64,000 nucleotides of DNA from positions 1 to 64,000 of the forward strand of contig JAVVEG010000006.1 in the NCBI GenBank assembly GCA_032251455.1. The letters are read 5' to 3'. Each line of letters begins with the position of its first letter. The stretch's first letter is position 1. The DNA comes from JAVVEG01 sp032251455 (GTDB lineage: Bacteria; Pseudomonadota; Gammaproteobacteria; Pseudomonadales; Pseudohongiellaceae). A model generated the notes under the pieces. It saw only the letters and a list, made by a program, of their open reading frames with translations, ran no database searches and had not been told where the DNA came from. The position numbers were made by a program, and so were the translations under genes. Shown here in pieces: positions 17,924-27,457 of this stretch.

Positions 17924-18852
17924 TGGCTGAAGGTATCTCCGGTTTGTGCCTGACTTTTCCGGCCAAGCTGAAGCCGGTGCTCGACAACCACCGTAAAAAC
18001 GGTCTGTACATCCTCAGGAATCACATGCTCACGCCCCTGCATGAAAGCCCAGGTTCTGGCAGTACGTACCAGGGCAATACTGCCTCTGGGAGATAAGCCA
18101 CAATCAAAATGATTTTCATCTCGGGTACAGGCAATCAGGCGTTGCACATAATCCAGCAGGTGCTTGCTGCAGCTGACACGGGCCGCCGCTTGGCGCATGA
18201 GGGCCAGTTCTTCTTCCCCAAAACACTGCTTAATGCCTTCCAGGGCAACACTGCCATGTTCAGTCGTTTCAAGCAAGCGCCGTTCCGCGCTGGAATCCGG
18301 GTAACCTATTTTAAGGCGCATCAGAAAACGATCCAGTTGCGATTCAGGTAACGGAAAGGTGCCTGCCAGGGTCACCGGATTCTGGGTGGCAATTACAAAA
18401 AAAGGTTGCGGCAAAGCCCTGGTAGCCCCTTCAACACTTACCTGCCCCTCTTCCATGGCCTCCAGCAATGCGCTCTGGGTCTTGGGGGTGGCCCGATTGA
18501 TTTCATCAGCCAACACAAGCTGGCTAAAAATGGGACCAGGATGGAAATGAAAGGCGGAGGTCTTGCCATCAAATATGGATACACCAAGAATATCAGCCGG
18601 CAGCAGATCACTGGTAAACTGGATTCGACTGAATTTGAGACCGAAAACTTTTGCCAGCGCCTGGGCCAGAGTCGTCTTGCCCATTCCAGGCAAGTCTTCA
18701 ATCAACAGGTGTCCACCACTCAACAGACAGCAAAGTGCCAGCCTGATTTCATGCTCCTTGCCCAGCAAGGCTGATCCAATTTGATCGACAGCGGCTTTGA
18801 CCTTATCCCGCATTATGCCATCAGCCCTCTCTGCAACCCATGAATCAGCCAC
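17887..18852 (-). CDS. MoxR family AAA+ ATPase (system 2)
   Basis: MoxR ATPase with Walker A DLPGMGKTT (Lys59-Thr60), Walker B LVLADE (Asp116-Glu117) and sensor-1 ATQNPVTLAGTFPLPESQLDRF. It is clearly different in sequence from the MoxR at 7405. The longest start is GTG at 18852, directly abutting the purF stop; ATG at 18813 (GAGAGGG about 11 nt upstream) is an equally plausible start. It is first in the moxR-DUF58-tgpA operon and could be read through from purF. Confidence 0.94.
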   Translation of the reverse strand: MADSWVAERADGIMRDKVKAAVDQIGSALLGKEHEIRLALCCLLSGGHLLIEDLPGMGKTTLAQALAKVFGLKFSRIQFTSDLLPADILGVSIFDGKTSAFHFHPGPIFSQLVLADEINRATPKTQSALLEAMEEGQVSVEGATRALPQPFFVIATQNPVTLAGTFPLPESQLDRFLMRLKIGYPDSSAERRLLETTEHGSVALEGIKQCFGEEELALMRQAAARVSCSKHLLDYVQRLIACTRDENHFDCGLSPRGSIALVRTARTWAFMQGREHVIPEDVQTVFTVVVEHRLQLGRKSQAQTGDTFSQWILQQVDVFNS

Positions 18853-20337
18853 TCAGGCTGCCGCTCTCTTGCGCTGTTTCTTTGCACTGTCTTTTCTGCG
18901 ATCCTCCAAAACCTGAAGATAGGTGGCATCTACATCGCCGGTAATATAGTGGCCATCAAATACCGAGCACTCAAAATCGGTGATATCACGGTTCCCTTCA
19001 GCAGCAGCGGCCACCAGATCTTCAAGATCCTGGAAAATCAACCAATCGGCCCCAATCAACTCCTCCACTTCTTTCTCCGTACGGCCATGTGCAATCAACT
19101 CATGTGCTGCCGGCATGTCGATACCATACACATTGGGATAACGCACCGGCGGAGCAGCGGAGGCAAAATAGACTTTTCTGGCCCCCGCTTCACGTGCCAT
19201 TTGAATAATTTGCTTGCAGGTTGTGCCTCGCACTATGGAGTCATCCACCAGCAGCACATTCTTGCCGCGGAATTCGAGTTCGATGGCATTGAGCTTCTGT
19301 CGCACCGATTTCTTGCGTTGATTCTGACCTGGCATGATGAAGGTCCGACCGATATACCGGTTTTTTACAAAGCCTTCGCGGTACTTCAAACCCAGGTGAT
19401 TGGCCAGTTCCAGCGCGGAGGTTCTGCTGGTATCAGGAATCGGGATGACCACATCAATATCATGATCCGGACGGATACGCTTAAGCTTCTCCCCCAGTTT
19501 TTCGCCCATGCGCAAGCGTGCCTTGTAAACCGACACCCCATCCATCAGCGAGTCCGGGCGGGCAAAATAGACATGTTCGAAGATACAGGGAGCATGTTTT
19601 CCGGACTCGGCACACAGCTGGGTATGCAAATTCCCGTGCACATCTATATAGACTGCTTCACCAGGGGCAACATCCCTAATCAGGCTGAAACCCTGTGAAT
19701 CCAGCGCAACACTCTCCGATGCCAGCATGTACTCGGTTGCACCACGGTTTTCACGTTTACCAAATACCAGGGGTCGAATTCCATTGGGATCACGGAAACC
19801 GACAATACCATGCCCGGAAATCATCACCAGCGCCGCATATGCACCTCGGCAGCGCTTATGAACACCCGCAACTGCAGCAAAGATATCTTCCGGTCGTGGT
19901 ATTACCTGATGCAATTGCTGCAGTTGATGGGCAAAAATATTGAGTAGAACTTCCGAATCCGAATCGGTATTCATATGCCTGAGATCAGTATTGTACAAAT
20001 CCCGACCCAGCTCTTCGGAGTTGGTCAGATTGCCATTGTGCGCCAGGCTCAGGCCATAGGGGGAGTTGACATAAAAGGGTTGAGCCAATGCCGGGCTTGA
20101 GCTGCCTGCGGTCGGATAGCGCACATGTGCTATGCCCATTTGTCCGACCAGCCTGCGCATGTGACGAGTACGGAAAACATCCTTGACCAGGCCATTATCC
20201 TTGCGCAAATTGAGTTTTCCGTGATCACAGGTGGCAATGCCAGCAGCATCCTGCCCCCTGTGCTGCAGTACCGTCAACGTATCGTACAAACAGACGCCAA
20301 CATCATGTCTGGCCACAACACCCACTAGACCGCACAT
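18853..20337 (-). CDS. purF: amidophosphoribosyltransferase
   Basis: Commits PRPP to purine synthesis by transferring ammonia from glutamine. The 494-residue protein has the N-terminal nucleophile glutaminase domain (Cys2 exposed after Met removal, MCGLVGVV; HNGNLTN) and a C-terminal phosphoribosyltransferase domain with the PRPP loop VLLVDDSIVRGTT. A strong GAGGGGG Shine-Dalgarno lies 8 nt before the ATG. It follows cvpA by 26 bp, the conserved cvpA-purF pairing. Confidence 0.98.
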   Translation of the reverse strand: MCGLVGVVARHDVGVCLYDTLTVLQHRGQDAAGIATCDHGKLNLRKDNGLVKDVFRTRHMRRLVGQMGIAHVRYPTAGSSSPALAQPFYVNSPYGLSLAHNGNLTNSEELGRDLYNTDLRHMNTDSDSEVLLNIFAHQLQQLHQVIPRPEDIFAAVAGVHKRCRGAYAALVMISGHGIVGFRDPNGIRPLVFGKRENRGATEYMLASESVALDSQGFSLIRDVAPGEAVYIDVHGNLHTQLCAESGKHAPCIFEHVYFARPDSLMDGVSVYKARLRMGEKLGEKLKRIRPDHDIDVVIPIPDTSRTSALELANHLGLKYREGFVKNRYIGRTFIMPGQNQRKKSVRQKLNAIELEFRGKNVLLVDDSIVRGTTCKQIIQMAREAGARKVYFASAAPPVRYPNVYGIDMPAAHELIAHGRTEKEVEELIGADWLIFQDLEDLVAAAAEGNRDITDFECSVFDGHYITGDVDATYLQVLEDRRKDSAKKQRKRAAA

Positions 20338-20363
20338 TCAGTTTTCCCCCTCTTGGTGACCTG

Positions 20364-20843
20364 TTAGACCGTATTGGCTGGAGTAGCCCCGATTCGTGGC
20401 AGGACCCAGTCAATGAACTCGCTACCGTAGGGAATCAGCATGGATTGCTGCCACCAGGTAGCCTCCTGGTAAAAGGGCTGCGTGAAATACAGCACGATGA
20501 CCATAATCAGAAATCCGCGTGCTACGCCAAAAAGGGCGCCCAGTAATTTGTCGGTTGATTTCAGACCCGTAAAACTGATGAGTTTTGCCATAAAATGGTT
20601 GATCAACCCCGCCAGCAGCAAGGTGGCAATACAAAGCAAGGCAAAGGCGAGCACGTAGCGTATCGATTCGCTATTGATCCAGGTGTTGAACACGGGAGCC
20701 AGATCAGCACTGTAAAACCGGGCCACGGCGATGGCCAGCACCCAGGCGATGATGGAGAGAACCTCACGAATCAGGCCACGCCAGAGTCCAAATACCGCAG
20801 AAATCACAATAATTGCCAGAATGACTGTATCGACCCAGATCAT
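20364..20843 (-). CDS. cvpA: CvpA family membrane protein
   Basis: 159-residue inner-membrane protein with four hydrophobic helices (starting WVDTVILAIIVISAVFGLWRG), homologous to colicin V production protein CvpA. Its exact role is unsettled; homologues affect envelope homeostasis and colicin V export. Its ATG overlaps the dedD stop (ATGA), and purF follows. Confidence 0.95.
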   Translation of the reverse strand: MIWVDTVILAIIVISAVFGLWRGLIREVLSIIAWVLAIAVARFYSADLAPVFNTWINSESIRYVLAFALLCIATLLLAGLINHFMAKLISFTGLKSTDKLLGALFGVARGFLIMVIVLYFTQPFYQEATWWQQSMLIPYGSEFIDWVLPRIGATPANTV

Positions 20844-21436
20844 AACACCTCGATCTCGTAGCGGACGATCATGCCTGCCAGTTTGAAGTCCTGACGCAAT
20901 TGTTCCAGTAAAGCTGCAGCCGCATCCCGGTCAACCAGAGGTCCAACAAAAACAGCAGTCAACTGGCCCTGACTGGAATTCAACTGGCGGGTATAGGCCC
21001 GGTGTCCCGCATTTTGGAGTTGCTGCAAAAGTGCCGTGGCATTGGCACTGGAGGCAAAGGAACCCAGGCGAACGCTCCAGCCCTGGGGAAGTCCTTGATT
21101 GTCGAGTACTGCCCGGCTTTCAACGATAGGTACTGGCGTGGTATCAGACTGGGTTGCGGTGGCCGCTTCGGCTAAGGGTTCTTGTCCCGCTGAAGGCTCT
21201 TGTCCGGCTGAGGGCTCTTGTCCCGCTGAGGGCTCTGCTTGCAAAGTATCAGCGCTGATCACTGGTCTTTGCGGTAACACGGTTTCGGTTTCAGGGAAAG
21301 GAGGAATTGGCGGAATACGGCTTTCAAGTTCACGCTGATAACTGCCTCCACCATCAAAAATGACCGGAAGCAACACCAGTGCCACCAATAGCAGCACTAC
21401 TGAACCTACAATTCTCTGCCGGGTGCTCTGATTCAA
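20840..21436 (-). CDS. SPOR domain protein (DedD-like)
   Basis: 198-residue bitopic protein: a short cytoplasmic N-terminus, one membrane helix (about 10-27), a Pro/Glu-rich periplasmic linker and a C-terminal SPOR domain (about 118-195; GWSVRLGSFASSANA...). SPOR domains bind denuded septal peptidoglycan, and DedD acts in cell division. The linker contains a perfect PSAGQE repeat. The start is TTG at 21436 (AGAGG 10 nt upstream). The position in folC-dedD-cvpA-purF is conserved. Confidence 0.92.
   Translation of the reverse strand: MNQSTRQRIVGSVVLLLVALVLLPVIFDGGGSYQRELESRIPPIPPFPETETVLPQRPVISADTLQAEPSAGQEPSAGQEPSAGQEPLAEAATATQSDTTPVPIVESRAVLDNQGLPQGWSVRLGSFASSANATALLQQLQNAGHRAYTRQLNSSQGQLTAVFVGPLVDRDAAAALLEQLRQDFKLAGMIVRYEIEVL
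21171..21239. repeat. 18-bp coding tandem repeat in the SPOR protein linker
   Basis: Three 18-bp units plus a partial one, encoding the hexapeptide PSAGQE in the periplasmic linker. The units differ by one to three bases. Being in multiples of 3, copy changes would only alter linker length. Confidence 0.85.
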
Positions 21437-21450
21437 ACTGGCCTGGCCTC

Positions 21451-22827
21451 TCAGTGTAACTCAGAACCGGGAGCCGATTCTGTCAGCAAGTGCATCATCT
21501 CTGCAACGGTAACAAAGGAGCCGCAGGCAATGATGATATCGTTTTCTCCAGCCTTGTCAGCAGCAGTCTGATAGGCCTCTCCAACAGTCTTGAAGGCTCC
21601 CTGGAAACGGGGGCATGAATGCTGGCTCAACGCATGCTCGTGCAGTGTTTGCAACAGTCTTTCCGCAGGCTGGCAACGCGGCTGATCGAAGTGCGCAATA
21701 TACCAGAAATCCACCACCTTTTCTAAAGAATCAAAGAAACCTTTGTGGTCCTTGTCATGCATCATCGCCAACAACAGATGAATTTGCACAGGTCTGGCAG
21801 GATTGCTGCGCTGTAGTTTCAGATTCAATAATTTCGCAGCCAGATTGGCTGCAGCATGAGGATTGTGGGCCACATCCAGCAGCACCGTGCGCCGTCGGGT
21901 ATTGTCCCTGATCTCCTGGAACCGCCCGGCAAGAGTAAGCTGCTCCAGGCCAGTATTTATGGCTTTCCTGTCGGGCGGATCAGCAAGCAGATGCAGCACC
22001 TGCAACACAGTTGCAGCATTGCACAGGTCCAGAGCGGGTTGCGGCAACTCAGGCAGCTCGCAGAATTGCCCGGCAGCATCGTGTCCGTACCAGTACCAGC
22101 ATTCTGAGTCCTGTGCCAAAGACTTCTTGAAACCGTAATCCTTCCCGAGTTGATAGACGGGCGCCTGTAATGCAGCCGCATGCACGCTGATACTTTCCGG
22201 AAGATCGGCATCACCATAGATCAAGGGGGTTTCAGGCCGAAGAATGCCCGCTTTCTCACGGCCAATCAGCTCCCGGGTATTGCCAAGCCAGTCTTGATGA
22301 TCAAGGTCGATATTGGTGATTAGCGTCAGATCCGGGGTAACGATATTTACCGCGTCCAGACGACCTCCCAGGCCTACTTCCAGAATGAGCACGTCCAGAC
22401 TGGCCTCCTGGAACAGGAGCAGTGCCGCCAGGGTTGCGTATTCAAAATAGCTCAGTGACACATCCTGCCGACTTGCCTCTATGCGGGCAAAGCCCTGACA
22501 GATAAGCTCATCCCTTGCGTCCGACCCTGCTATGCGGATACGTTCGTTGAAGCGCAGGATATGAGGTGAGGTGTAGGTGCCGACTCTTTTGCCATCGGCC
22601 TGGAATATTGCGGCCAGCATGGCCACACAGGAGCCTTTGCCGTTGGTTCCCGCCACGGTAATGATCAAGGGTGCCAGGCTGTCATCCCTCGTTCTGTGCA
22701 ATGGCAAGGCAAGCCGCCGGGCTACTTCCTCAACCCGCTCCAGACCAAGCTCAATCTCCCGGGGATGCTGAGCCTGGATATATTCCAGCCACCTGGACAA
22801 AGACCAGGTGGCTTTACTCTTGCTCAC
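21451..22827 (-). CDS. folC: bifunctional folylpolyglutamate / dihydrofolate synthase
   Basis: Mur-ligase-family enzyme adding glutamate to dihydropteroate and to folates. The 458-residue protein shows the ATP loop VAGTNGKGS, the segment SPHILRFNERIRI and a C-terminal ligase domain with DVAHNPHAA. The start is GTG at 22827, overlapping the accD end by 14 bp. accD-folC coupling is typical of gammaproteobacteria. Confidence 0.97.
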   Translation of the reverse strand: MSKSKATWSLSRWLEYIQAQHPREIELGLERVEEVARRLALPLHRTRDDSLAPLIITVAGTNGKGSCVAMLAAIFQADGKRVGTYTSPHILRFNERIRIAGSDARDELICQGFARIEASRQDVSLSYFEYATLAALLLFQEASLDVLILEVGLGGRLDAVNIVTPDLTLITNIDLDHQDWLGNTRELIGREKAGILRPETPLIYGDADLPESISVHAAALQAPVYQLGKDYGFKKSLAQDSECWYWYGHDAAGQFCELPELPQPALDLCNAATVLQVLHLLADPPDRKAINTGLEQLTLAGRFQEIRDNTRRRTVLLDVAHNPHAAANLAAKLLNLKLQRSNPARPVQIHLLLAMMHDKDHKGFFDSLEKVVDFWYIAHFDQPRCQPAERLLQTLHEHALSQHSCPRFQGAFKTVGEAYQTAADKAGENDIIIACGSFVTVAEMMHLLTESAPGSELH

Positions 22828-23737
22828 TGTTCAGCACAACCTCAGGCACAGGCATGGATTCTTTGTGCATCAGTTTGCCAAGCAGGGAGGATATCCGATT
22901 GCGCAGATCATGCCGATGCACAATCATGTCGATGGCCCCATGTTCGAGCAAAAACTCACTGCGCTGGAACCCTTCCGGAAGTTTGACCCGCACTGTCTGC
23001 CGGATGACATCAGGTCCGGTAAAACCAACCAGTGCCCTGGGTTCAGCGATGTTGATATCACCCAGCATGGCAAGACTGGCTGACACCCCGCCATAAACGG
23101 GATCAATCAAAACCGAAATGAAAGGCAAGCGATATTGTCGCAGGCGCTCCAGAGCCGCAGCAGTTTTTGCCATTTGCATCAGGGAGATCAGGGCTTCCTG
23201 CATCCGCGCCCCGCCACTGGTGGAAAAGCAGACCAGGGCCTGTTGCTGAGCAATACAGGTATTGACCGCCTGAACAAATTTTTCTCCAACCACTGCCCCC
23301 ATGGAACCGCCGATGAAACCAAACTCAAAGGCCCCCACTAACACATCCATTTCATTGACCTGCCCTTGCACCACGACCAGGGCGTCTTTCTCGCCAGTAC
23401 TTTTCTGGGCAGCCGAGAGCCTATCCTTGTATCTTTTCAAGTCCTTGAATTTAAGCAAATCCACAGGAGTTATATCGGTGAACAACTCCTTTTGTCCATC
23501 GGGATCCAGAAACAGCTGGATTCTGCGCCGGGCACTGATGCGCAGGTGATGATCACATTTTGGACAAACGTCCATATTACGTTCAAGATCGGGTCGGTAC
23601 AGCACGGCCTCACAGCGTGGGCATTTCTTCCACAAACCTTCCGGAACAGTGCTGGATTTACTCTGCTTGCTATTGCCGTTACCACTGCCACCACTGGAGC
23701 TCCCTATGGATGGCAGTATCTTGTTAATCCAACTCAT
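22814..23737 (-). CDS. accD: acetyl-CoA carboxylase carboxyltransferase subunit beta
   Basis: Beta subunit of the carboxyltransferase that makes malonyl-CoA for fatty acid synthesis. The 307 residues include a zinc ribbon (Cys39, Cys42, Cys58, Cys61) and a crotonase-fold domain (FSTSGGARMQEA, PVYGGVSASLAMLGD). The N-terminus has an unusual Gly/Ser-rich stretch (residues 11-30) before the zinc ribbon. An AAGG Shine-Dalgarno lies 7 nt before the ATG. Confidence 0.98.
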   Translation of the reverse strand: MSWINKILPSIGSSSGGSGNGNSKQSKSSTVPEGLWKKCPRCEAVLYRPDLERNMDVCPKCDHHLRISARRRIQLFLDPDGQKELFTDITPVDLLKFKDLKRYKDRLSAAQKSTGEKDALVVVQGQVNEMDVLVGAFEFGFIGGSMGAVVGEKFVQAVNTCIAQQQALVCFSTSGGARMQEALISLMQMAKTAAALERLRQYRLPFISVLIDPVYGGVSASLAMLGDINIAEPRALVGFTGPDVIRQTVRVKLPEGFQRSEFLLEHGAIDMIVHRHDLRNRISSLLGKLMHKESMPVPEVVLNSEQE

Positions 23738-23778
23738 AAATCAACCTTTTAAATATATAAAACAATAGCATACAAATT

Positions 23779-24597
23779 TTATTTAATGTTATCTATTGAT
23801 TTTCTGAGAACCGCTATCAGCTCCGTACTGCTCGTGATATCCGATTCGCTTATGCCTTGTTTCCCACTTAATTGCGCGATTCTTTCCACCAGGGCACTGC
23901 CCACTATAATGCCATCACTGACAGATGCCATTTCTTGCGCACTGCGGCTGTCCTTGATACCAAAACCTACCACGACCGGCAAATCAGTTATACCACGCAA
24001 TTGTTCTATGCGTATTCGAATTTCACCTTTGTCACGAATGGCGGCACCAGTAACCCCCTTTAGTGAAACATAATACAGATAGCCACTACATGCCTGGCAA
24101 ATTGTCAGCAGGCGCGCATCGCTGGTAGTGGGAGCAACCAGGAACACGGTATCCAGACCAAAAGGTTTAACCGCGGCGAAGAAATCTGCCGATTCATTGA
24201 CCGGCATATCGACCACCAGCACACCATCAACCCCGGCCTGAGAGGCATTCAGGGCAAACTGTTGATAGCCCATGGCCTCGATGGGATTGAGATAACCCAT
24301 GAGAACCACCGGGGTAGCTGTATCCTGCTGTCTGAATTGAGAGACCACGGCCAGTACATCCAGCAACCGGGTTCCGCCGGCAAGTGCTCGTTCTGCGCCC
24401 AGTTGTATGATGGTGCCATCCGAGGAGGGATCACTGAAAGGGATACCCAGCTCGATGATATCGGCACCGGCACTGACCAGGGCATGCATGAGCCGAACAG
24501 TGGTTTGCAGATCGGGATCACCAGCAACAAGATACGGAATCAGCGCCTTAGCCTTGTGCGCCCGTTTTTCCTTCAATACTTCAGCAATCCTGCTCAT
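23779..24597 (-). CDS. trpA: tryptophan synthase alpha subunit
   Basis: Cleaves indole-3-glycerol phosphate and channels indole to TrpB. This is a 272-residue TIM barrel with the catalytic Glu in DIIELGIPFSDPSSDG, Asp in GVDGVLVVDMP and phosphate-binding GFGIKDS and IIVGSALV. It follows trpB by about 30 bp and precedes accD. Confidence 0.98.
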   Translation of the reverse strand: MSRIAEVLKEKRAHKAKALIPYLVAGDPDLQTTVRLMHALVSAGADIIELGIPFSDPSSDGTIIQLGAERALAGGTRLLDVLAVVSQFRQQDTATPVVLMGYLNPIEAMGYQQFALNASQAGVDGVLVVDMPVNESADFFAAVKPFGLDTVFLVAPTTSDARLLTICQACSGYLYYVSLKGVTGAAIRDKGEIRIRIEQLRGITDLPVVVGFGIKDSRSAQEMASVSDGIIVGSALVERIAQLSGKQGISESDITSSTELIAVLRKSIDNIK

Positions 24598-24628
24598 TGC
24601 ACACGAATCCTTAAAATAACATTAAAAA

Positions 24629-25918
24629 TCATATCGTTATTCCGTCAATTTCAGCCACTGTATGAATATCCTTATCCCCTCTCCCGGACAGATTGACCAG
24701 CAATAAGCCATCCTTATCCATTTCTGCTGCCAACTTGCAGGCATGTGCGATGGCATGGCTGGATTCCAGCGCCGGAATAATGCCCTCCAGACGGGTCAGG
24801 TTCCTGAATGCGGCAAGAGCCTCCTGGTCGGTTGCCGACACATAGCGAACCCGATTGATGTCCTTGAGGTAGGAGTGCTCTGGTCCCACACCGGGATAAT
24901 CCAGACCTGCCGATACCGAATGAGTCTCAAGAATCTGCCCCCCTGCATCGGACATCAGATAAGTGCGGTTGCCATGCAACACGCCTGGTCTGCCAGCACT
25001 CAAGGGGGCAGCATGGCGTCCGGTTTCCACGCCGTCTCCTCCCGCTTCAACCCCGTACATGGCCACGCTTTCATCCCGCAGAAAAGGGTGGAACAAACCG
25101 ATGGCATTCGAGCCACCGCCGACGCAGGCCAGCAAGGCATCAGGCAGGCGGCCATAATCCTGCAGGACCTGCGCCCTGGCCTCACGCCCAATGATGCATT
25201 GGAAGTCCCGAACCAGCAGCGGATAGGGGTGCGGACCGGCGGCAGTACCAATAATGTAATAGGTATTGTCTACATTGGTAGCCCAGTCACGCAGGGCCTC
25301 ATTCATGGCATCCTTCAAAGTCCTGGAGCCGGATTCGACCGAGACCACAGTGGCCCCCAGCAGTTTCATCCGGTACACATTGGCGGCCTGCCTCTTGATG
25401 TCTTCAGCACCCATGTAGACATGGCATTCCAGGCCAAGCCTGGCTGCAACAGTCGCGCTGGCCACACCATGCTGGCCAGCGCCGGTCTCGGCAATAATAC
25501 GGGGTTTGCCCATGTATTTGGCCAACAGGGCCTGTCCGATGGTGTTGTTGATCTTGTGCGCCCCGGTATGATTGAGATCTTCACGTTTGAGCAGGATTCT
25601 GGCGCCACCCGATCGGGCAGAAAGACGTTCTGCAAAGTACAGAGGTGAGGGGCGCCCGACATAATGGGCCAGGTCCTGATCGTACTCTGTCCAGAAACTC
25701 TGATCGGCGGAAAGCTTGCTGTAGACCCTGCTCAGCTCCTCCACTGCGGCTATCAGCGTTTCGCCAACAAAAACACCGCCATATTGACCAAAATGCCCAT
25801 GCTGATCAGGGCCACTGAAAACATCCTGCCATTGTGACGAGGCACTGACCGCCGCCGCGCTATCTATCGTATTGGGCTTGGAAACACGGTTTTCAACAAC
25901 TCTATCAGGCTTGGACAC
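24629..25918 (-). CDS. trpB: tryptophan synthase beta subunit
   Basis: PLP enzyme condensing indole and serine. The 429-residue protein has the PLP lysine in HTGAHKINN (Lys122), the glycine-rich phosphate loop CVGGGSNAIG and the ETGAGQHG motif. The N-terminus is about 30 residues longer than usual; the start is GTG at 25918 with AAGAGG 6 nt upstream, overlapping the trpF end by 14 bp, so the extension appears real. Confidence 0.98.
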   Translation of the reverse strand: MSKPDRVVENRVSKPNTIDSAAAVSASSQWQDVFSGPDQHGHFGQYGGVFVGETLIAAVEELSRVYSKLSADQSFWTEYDQDLAHYVGRPSPLYFAERLSARSGGARILLKREDLNHTGAHKINNTIGQALLAKYMGKPRIIAETGAGQHGVASATVAARLGLECHVYMGAEDIKRQAANVYRMKLLGATVVSVESGSRTLKDAMNEALRDWATNVDNTYYIIGTAAGPHPYPLLVRDFQCIIGREARAQVLQDYGRLPDALLACVGGGSNAIGLFHPFLRDESVAMYGVEAGGDGVETGRHAAPLSAGRPGVLHGNRTYLMSDAGGQILETHSVSAGLDYPGVGPEHSYLKDINRVRYVSATDQEALAAFRNLTRLEGIIPALESSHAIAHACKLAAEMDKDGLLLVNLSGRGDKDIHTVAEIDGITI

Positions 25919-26540
25919 GACATACCTCTTGCATAAATGCGATTATTTTCCCTGAATCCTTGATCCCGGGTGCTGCTTCCACGCCAGAGCTGACATCCAC
26001 AGCGTAGGGCCTGACCTGCCGGATGGCTTCTCCCACATTTTGGGCGTTCAGACCACCGGCCAGTACGATTTTTTGTGCCGATGCACGGACACACTGCCTG
26101 GCAACCGACCAGTCAAACTGCAAACCGGTACCCCCCGCCTGCTCTGCATCCCAGGTATCCAGCAAAATGGCTGCGGCATCCGGGTAGCGCCCGATTTCTG
26201 CCCCGACATCCAGGCCGGGTCTGACCCGTATTGCCTTCATATAGGGAAGCTTGAAGCTTCTGCAAAAATCAGCGGGTTCATCACCATGAAACTGCAATAA
26301 ATCCAGATGCATGCCGGCAAGAACTGTCTTCACGGCATCCGCTTGCGGGTTGACGAACAAAGCTGTTGTGCTGACAAAGGCTGGCAAACTGCTTTGTATT
26401 GCCTGCGCACGCTCCAATGTCACTACCCTTTTGCTGGCGGCATAAAAAACCAGACCAATGGCATCAACACCCGCCTCCGAGGCCTGCTGAGCATCCTCTA
26501 CCCGGGTAATACCACAAATTTTGCTGCGGGTTCTCGCCAC
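25905..26540 (-). CDS. trpF: phosphoribosylanthranilate isomerase
   Basis: Amadori rearrangement step of tryptophan synthesis. This is a 211-residue TIM barrel starting KICGITR (catalytic Cys) with LLQFHGDE, LLDTWD, LAGGLNAQNV and DVSSGVE. It is stand-alone rather than fused to TrpC, as in Pseudomonas. It is followed directly by trpB. Confidence 0.97.
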   Translation of the reverse strand: MARTRSKICGITRVEDAQQASEAGVDAIGLVFYAASKRVVTLERAQAIQSSLPAFVSTTALFVNPQADAVKTVLAGMHLDLLQFHGDEPADFCRSFKLPYMKAIRVRPGLDVGAEIGRYPDAAAILLDTWDAEQAGGTGLQFDWSVARQCVRASAQKIVLAGGLNAQNVGEAIRQVRPYAVDVSSGVEAAPGIKDSGKIIAFMQEVCRVQA

Positions 26541-26593
26541 TGCTCTGCTTCCACTCCAAAAGCGGGGATTCTACCAAAATTCAGCCGACCAGC

Positions 26594-27448
26594 CTATGCC
26601 GGGCAGATTATGGGGCCTGTTTTCATTGACGGTAACTGATATTCCTGTGGGTACTCCACTGCTACCAGATACAAACCATAGGGTTTGGCCGTCATTGCCC
26701 CCAAACGCCTGTCTTTTGTCTGCAAAAGGCTGCGTATCCATTCCGGTTGCTGCCGGCCCGCACCCACCTCAAGCAGCGCCCCGGTAATATTCCTGACCAT
26801 GTGCTGCAAAAAGGCATTGGCCTGAATATCAAGCACAACAAACTCTCCCTGCCGTTTGACACTCGCAGCCATGACACAGCGAAAAGGCGTTTTCGATTGA
26901 CAGCCTGCCGCCCTGAATGCACTGAAATCGTTTTCTCCCAGCAGAAATTGAACGGCAGTATCCATGCGCTGGACATCCAGACTCTGGCTGACCCAGGTCA
27001 CTTGCCTGGCCAGCAAGGCCGGAGCAACCTGGGCTTCCCGGATAAGATAGCGGTAACGCCGGCTCAAAGCTGAAAAACGTGCGTGGAAGGTCGGCTCCAC
27101 CAATTCAGCCCAGATTATACGCACGGCGGCGGGAAGCAGACTATTCCCTCCCCGAATCCAGGCCTTGACGGGACGTTGGCTGTCGGTATCGAAATGTACA
27201 ACCTGGGCTGTCGCATGCACACCCGCATCGGTACGGCCAGCGCAGACGACCGTAACCTCGTGGTCTGCCACGCGGGAAAGTGCCTGTTGCAGGACATCCT
27301 GGACAGTATGCTGCCTGGGGGCTGACTGCTTCTGCCAGCCATGGAAAGCAGCACCATCATATTCGATGCCAAGAGCGAATCGCTGTTTCAAGGGAATGGG
27401 TTCTCTAAGCTCAATGCAAGGAGAAATGTCTGATATTTCAAGATACAA
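26594..27448 (-). CDS. truA: tRNA pseudouridine(38-40) synthase
   Basis: Makes pseudouridine in the anticodon arm of many tRNAs. It has the core GIEYDGAAFHGWQ, the catalytic aspartate in CAGRTDAGVHA (Asp74 in the longest frame) and FLQHMVRN. The longest start is a TTG at 27448, only 9 bp after the fimV stop and with a poor Shine-Dalgarno. A TTG at 27388 would give 264 residues, closer to E. coli TruA, so the first 20 residues are doubtful. It sits between fimV and trpF as in Pseudomonas. Confidence 0.95.
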   Translation of the reverse strand: MYLEISDISPCIELREPIPLKQRFALGIEYDGAAFHGWQKQSAPRQHTVQDVLQQALSRVADHEVTVVCAGRTDAGVHATAQVVHFDTDSQRPVKAWIRGGNSLLPAAVRIIWAELVEPTFHARFSALSRRYRYLIREAQVAPALLARQVTWVSQSLDVQRMDTAVQFLLGENDFSAFRAAGCQSKTPFRCVMAASVKRQGEFVVLDIQANAFLQHMVRNITGALLEVGAGRQQPEWIRSLLQTKDRRLGAMTAKPYGLYLVAVEYPQEYQLPSMKTGPIICPA

Positions 27449-27457
27449 CGAATCACG

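Noticed and set aside
24743..25648. 301-residue open frame on the plus strand
   Set aside because: Lies wholly antisense within trpB, a certain gene.
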